Of a DNA stretch of 64,000 bases, positions 59,650 to 64,000 are shown piece after piece (the first letter of the stretch is position 1; each line of letters starts with the position of its first letter). Position numbers and translations under genes: made by a program. The stretch comes from Rhyzopertha dominica (Eukaryota > Arthropoda > Insecta > Coleoptera > Bostrichidae): contig QCXZ01000138.1 of NCBI GenBank assembly GCA_025024175.1, forward strand, positions 558,002 through 622,001, given 5' to 3'. Below the pieces are notes generated by a model. The model had not been told where the DNA came from. It made no database searches and saw only the letters and a list, made by a program, of their open reading frames with translations.

Positions 59650-61205
59650 TTGCCTAGACCCAATGAATAACGATGCCACCATTAAAACAAATATTGCAAC
59701 GATTTAGAGTATTATTATTGCCTTTAAAACTTTCCCTCGCAATTTGAAAATTCCTTGATACGTCATCGGCCCACACGGAGTGGGGAGTATGCTCGACAAT
59801 GCATTTTACTACTGCAATATAATTACCGAATAAATCAAATATGGAAACATAAAAGTAGAATCGATTTATTTAGACTATGTGAGTCCATTATTAATGAGCT
59901 TTCTTTGCTGAAAAAAATATTTTGTGTTGATTTTATCTATCAATGCAAGATTCAACAATTAACGTAGGTATGTTTAGCGACTGTGGTTCCACATAATAAA
60001 ATTCCTGGTTCATGGATGAAGACGATAATTTATAACGTTCTACCATAATGTGTTGGTACCTAACTACTATTTATAAAAATAATGATAACGAATTTCGTTT
60101 TACATTAATAGATTACTCTACCCCAAGAATTTTAACGGATTTTTCGGGATTCGATGCTGCAATCTAATTCCTATCTGTGCCAATGGCAACACTGTACGTT
60201 TGACATTTTGTTAAGCACGGGCTGCTGGTAACGCCAATTCCAATATACATATTATAAACACGTACGTTCTTTTCTAGGTTAGGTAGTTGTTGTTTGGGCT
60301 TTTGTCAAAAAACTTTTTCTAGGCTAGATTAGAATAATGTTGACATGATATGACATCACTAAACGGCACAGTTGGAATGCACCAAAGAAAAATTCTTCAA
60401 AATCCTCTCGAAAGAATGTTCCTTTACAAATTCCACAAACGAAGTAAAATTACTCGTGTTTTAGAAATTACACACAAATCGGCAACACTGGCTCTGAAAC
60501 TGACCGCTACGCTCTGACCGAGGGACTGCGACTGCTGGCAACATTACACAGTCCAACCAGCCATTTGGCGCCGGGGCCCGCTTACGTCACAGATTTGAAT
60601 TTCAAACTTTGCTATATTTTTTTAAGCCTTAACTGAGCGATTTGGAAAAAATAAAAAAACACCGGTCTATTATTTTTTTGTGTAGATTCATATTCTGCAA
60701 TAAAAAAAATATGGGCAAGGACCCCATTGTCGACGTTTCGTTACAATTCGCAACTTTTTCAAGGCTTATAATAAGTCGTCAAAAGGGTCAGATTTAATTT
60801 AAAAACACATTTTGTTAAACCGAAAAAACACTGACGTGAGACAAAAACATCGTTGAAAACGTACAGCTAAAGGTGGCAAACGAAGTTTATAAGCGTTCAT
60901 GACACATTCTTTTTTATAAAACAGAGAAACAACCAATTAACTGTATACAAAATACCGATGCAAAGGCATTCTGCAGGATTATTTGAATTTGAATTTGAAA
61001 ACCAAATATTTTGACGTCATCTGCTAGATGTATTAAATTATGGACGTTATGGTTAATAAATTCCTTTCCATAAAGTCTTCCTTACAAAATATTTAAGTAG
61101 TTTTCTGCAAACTCATTCTATCTTTGACATAGTAATGTGGAACAGAGTATTCGAATTCCGCAATGTAAAGCCAAAAAATGTGTGTACTGATATGGTTTTA
61201 ATCTA
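59650..61205. other. Non-coding, with a GC-rich patch at 60525-60600
   Basis: Mostly AT-rich with no clear gene. At 60525-60600 the sequence is unusually GC-rich for this window (GGCGCCGGGGCCCGC) and includes TTACGTCACA, a CRE-like site. It lies upstream of the DUF4806-like frame on the minus strand and could be a promoter. A minus-strand open stretch at about 59810-59655 (SVWADDVSRNFQIARES) is unassigned. Confidence 0.35.
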
Positions 61206-61209
61206 TATT

Positions 61210-62460
61210 TTAGTATAATGGGACCTGTATATTACAAAAACTACCTGAATTAAGTTGCTTTCCACTTATCAACGGCATTGAAGGGTCTAGGTAACCTACT
61301 AAAATCTTTGTAACTTTACTGTGTCTAAAATTCAGCAATTGTATATTTACCGCTAGCAAATCAATTTTTGTCATCCGTATTTCCAAATTTCCCTTAGCCC
61401 AAAACAAAATTAATGTTTTCGTTACTCCTAAATAAATTAAGTGCATGCAGTATAAAGGAAAATTGCTTAAACCTACATCTAGTGCTAACAGAGGAGTAGG
61501 GGACACTTGAAAGTCATCATACATATTGTTTTTGAAGTAATGATCATATCTTTTGTTACAATCTAATTGATCATAATATACCCTGTGGTTATAGTATTCT
61601 CCTTCATCCAAAATAAGAATTGTGACCTTTTATACACAGAACGAAAGCTTTTGCAGGTGCATCACATATAAATTTTGATATAGAAATTGGTAGAACTTGG
61701 TTTTGGTTACGAAATCCCCGTTTCTTTTAATAAAATGAATTCTTTTATAAATTCATCCATTAATTCGTTGGCAGATGCTGGTTTGTTGTTTCCGTGAAAT
61801 AAGCCAATTAGAAATGGCTCTAAATCTTGAATATTACTTATACTTCCCATTATTGGCCAAAATTGACTTTGAGAACTTTTGGTTAACAGCAATCAATCAA
61901 TATTAATATCGAGCTGTAAATATTTTAAATTGTTGGCAGAAACTTTATTTGAATACAATATATGCTGTATACTTTCTGTTATACCAAAGTGATAGTAATA
62001 TCCAGAAGGAGTTTTTTGCACTTAGTTTCACGGTTGTTATTTAAAATTGTACGACAACCTGTACAGACTACAAATATGGTCTAATTTGAATTTATACAAA
62101 ATAGATATTTAATCATCAATCCAATGAGTATGAGGAAGGTTTTGAAAAAACTATGGAAACGTTTAGGCACCACTTTAGAAGTTTCTGTAAGTCATAATAT
62201 TTTTTGTTCGAAATTGGTCTGAGAATGTTTCTAATGGGTTCCAAATTAAAATTAGTAGACTTTTCATCAATAAGCCGACGGGAAGCTTTTCAGGCAGATC
62301 TGTTGAAATCAACTTCCTTGTAACATTCCTGATTATATTGTTCAAGTTCTTTTACATTGATATTAATTTCTCTTATTTCATTGTAAGTATAACTTTTTGT
62401 TGATTCATCAATTATAGGCATTTCATCAATACGCCATAAATGGTCTACAACATATTCCAT
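61210..62460 (-). mobile_element. En/Spm (CACTA)-like transposase, degenerate
   Basis: The minus strand reads SSQSQFWPIMGSISNIQDLE and PFLIGLFHGNNKPASANELM (61892-61707), then an interrupted YIKIYM..APAKAF-type stretch. EGEYYNHRVYYDQL and LSNFPLYCMHLIYLGVTKTL (61611-61210) follow. This order, ending in a YMHL.YLGV motif, is that of the insect transposase group related to Transposase_21. Upstream 62460-61900 has a possible N-terminal part. The DUF4806-type frame downstream may be its companion ORF. Confidence 0.55.
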
Positions 62461-62963
62461 TTATTTAAGTAAAAAGAAGTCTTCAAACGCAAATATCTAA
62501 GAAACCGTAAGTCGTAGAGTGAAAGAGACGAAATGACTTTTTCAGTAGGGTCATGATATATGTTTAACTACACGATGTAGCTAGCGTCATTAAAAAAAGT
62601 TTAACACAATAATACCTATTAAACAATTAGGGCGCTTACAACCCCACACTGTTGTTTGTGTTACTCAATTTATATTTTTTAGTTTACTATGTGATATATT
62701 TGTACTAATTCAAAAATTGCATTTTTCTAGTCCTCTTTTTTCGACAGCTTTATTCATATTTTTTTTTAGTTATTTTGTTCATCCCGAATGGTAAAATACA
62801 TCAATTTGATTGAATTTTCTAAGAAGTACATTACAAACGCTGTGTGTATCATTTTTTTTTAAATATTTGAATGTATTACTTACCAACACTATTTATTTTT
62901 TTTAACAAAAGCTTTCCTAACTAAAGGTTATATAAATATGTATGCAACATTTTTAGAACTGCA

Positions 62964-62968
<5 letters not shown>

Positions 62969-63013
<45 letters not shown>
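62969..63013. repeat. (TA)n microsatellite
   Basis: About 22 uninterrupted TA repeats directly at the edge of the Penelope-like element. Between 62460 and 62968 nothing else is recognised. Confidence 0.9.
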
Positions 63014-63017
<4 letters not shown>

Positions 63018-63019
63018 AA

Positions 63020-63838
63020 AAGGGTTTCCGGGATTGGCTCCGCGTTGTCATTGGTTGGTTCTCCTCTGAACCTTGGAATCGACGACGTTTCGGCACGATC
63101 TCACGTACCATCTTCAGGTCTTCTTGCTGCTGATCCCGCTGCTGCTGCTCTGCTCCGTGTCACACGGCTTGAACTGACTTCCGTTGCGATAGATGGCGGT
63201 ATATATACTCGTCGTGTGTTACGCTTGACTGACTCCGTTGCTCCCTTGCGTTGACTTTGCGCTTGATTGGTTCCGGCACGATTCGGCGTCTTCCTAGTAA
63301 TTGCACTGAGAGCTGGCTTCCAGGTGGCTGGTAGTCTTTGTGTGTCATCTCTGGTGTTTAAGTTGTTTGGTCTTCTTTCTATCTCGATGGCTTCTCTAAT
63401 GATGCGTTTGGTCTTGTGTTCTATGCTCGCTATGACTTTAGTGTTGCTGAAGTCAATTTCATGCGACGTCGTTCTTACATGTTCTGCTAAAGATGATGTT
63501 GATTCCATTTTTCGAACTGCATTCCGGTGTTCTTCGCGTCGTACGTTGATACGTCTGTTGGTTTGACCAACGTAGCTGCCCTCACAGTCTCTGCATGGAA
63601 TTTCATATATCCCTTGCGCTTCTAGTTCTACCTTGGTTTTTGTGTTCGGAAGTATCTGGCTTATTTTCCTTGCAGTGGTAAATGTGGTCGCGATCTTGTG
63701 TTTCTTTAGCACCTTGCTGACTTTTTCTGTTGTTCCTTTAATGTACGGTAGATAGGCTTTGGCGACTGGTTTTTCTTCGTCTTCTGTTGGCTCCCTCTGT
63801 CGACGTGGTCTTAGCGCGCTTCTGATGTCGTTTCTCTC
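63020..63838 (-). mobile_element. Penelope-like element, GIY-YIG endonuclease part and 3' end
   Basis: The minus strand reads REPTEDEEKPVAKAYLPYIK, VSKVLKKHKIATTF, then GIYEIPCRDCEGSYVGQTNR and REEHRNAV, SSLAEHVRTTSHEIDF and IREAIEIERRPNNLN. The GIY and YVG motifs, the CxxC between them and the conserved Arg and His identify the C-terminal nuclease of Penelope-like retroelements. The RT is not in this arm. A hammerhead-like motif lies at its 3' end (63117-63081). The copy is 5'-truncated at a palindrome centre near 63851. The first 35 or so residues of the long frame ending at 63943 come from the opposite arm and are artefactual. Confidence 0.85.
63080..63120 (-). ncRNA. Penelope-type hammerhead ribozyme motif
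   Basis: The minus strand has CTGAAGA (63117-63111), a bulged T, helix II GGTACG (63109-63104) with CGTGCC (63097-63092; one G-U), and GAAA (63091-63088). Helix III could be 2 bp (63088-63087 with 63083-63082) with a triloop. The cleavage C would be 63081. Helix I pairs poorly (63118-63123 with 63080-63075 has two mismatches). Minimal hammerheads at this place are an established trait of Penelope-like elements. Confidence 0.65.
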
Positions 63839-63863
63839 GAAGCCGTTCTGCTGTAGTGCTGTA

Positions 63864-64000
63864 GAGAGAAACGACATCAGAAGCGCGCTAAGACCACGTC
63901 GACAGAGGGAGCCAACAGAAGACGAAGAAAAACCAGTCGCCAAAGCCTATCTACCGTACATTAAAGGAACAACAGAAAAAGTCAGCAAGGTGCTAAAGAA
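63864..64000 (+). mobile_element. Second, inverted Penelope-like copy, running off the window
   Basis: A perfect reverse complement of 63702-63838 (137 bp) separated by 25 bp. It encodes the same GIY-YIG-upstream peptide (PVAKAYLPYIKGTTEK) on the plus strand. The copy continues past 64000. Confidence 0.9.

Noticed and set aside
62969..63013. TA repeat as a structured RNA or origin
   Set aside because: A simple dinucleotide run next to a retroelement end is adequately explained as a microsatellite.
63839..63943. N-terminal extension of the Penelope GIY-YIG frame
   Set aside because: It is read through the palindrome centre into the opposite arm, so it is not native sequence.

Overview
This is AT-rich eukaryotic DNA, almost certainly from an insect or other arthropod. 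Two host genes can be read exon by exon with consistent GT-AG introns, and nearly everything else is mobile-element sequence of many classes. A few N bases and single-base frame breaks suggest a draft assembly, so single-base defects should be read with care. No prokaryotic features, CRISPR array or rRNA were seen, and no tRNA was recognised by eye.

Host genes. (1) Positions 1-5214 (+) hold the 3' part of a PGC-1 family coactivator (Spargel type): an acidic part with an LxxLL box, a Ser/Arg stretch, an RRM and the conserved C-terminal tail. The 5' end lies outside the window. (2) Positions 32916-15759 (-) hold a complete Golgi alpha-mannosidase II. Fourteen exons join in phase to 1122 codons with all GH38 catalytic and zinc residues in place. 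Seven of its 13 introns are 48-106 bp; the other six are 1.3-4.2 kb and filled with transposon debris.

Mobile elements by region. 5.6-6.4 kb: a hAT-type MITE with a perfect 8-bp target duplication. 6.7-15 kb: three LINE pieces and a dead Ty1/copia, nested. 16.6-32.2 kb (inside mannosidase introns): Tc1, RTE-like and other LINE copies, a mariner relic, a ~250-bp tandem repeat and several TIR or fold-back elements. 37-47 kb: a pogo/Tigger element split by a young Ty3/Gypsy with identical LTRs, then mariner and P-element pieces. 47-51 kb: a repeated gene family encoding a RING domain plus an unrecognised C-terminal module, with a MADF exon. 52-58 kb: P-element and pogo pieces. 57.5-62.5 kb: a compact element with 44-bp perfect TIRs beside a DUF4806-like reading frame and an En/Spm-like transposase. 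63-64 kb: a Penelope-like element with a GIY-YIG domain, arranged as a head-to-head palindrome.

Most interesting result. Four copies of one small sequence family (14.1, 22.2, 23.5 and 23.8 kb) fold as type I hammerhead ribozymes with a very short helix III. The first has every core base, a 7-bp helix I, a 5-bp helix II and a long outer helix. The second shows a compensatory base-pair change. The other two carry substitutions in catalytic core bases. Separate Penelope-type hammerhead-like motifs occur at 63.1, 45.0, 37.6 and 27.5 kb. The window therefore appears to carry both an autonomous-type Penelope element and a small retrozyme-like ribozyme family, some of it inside introns of a conserved host gene.
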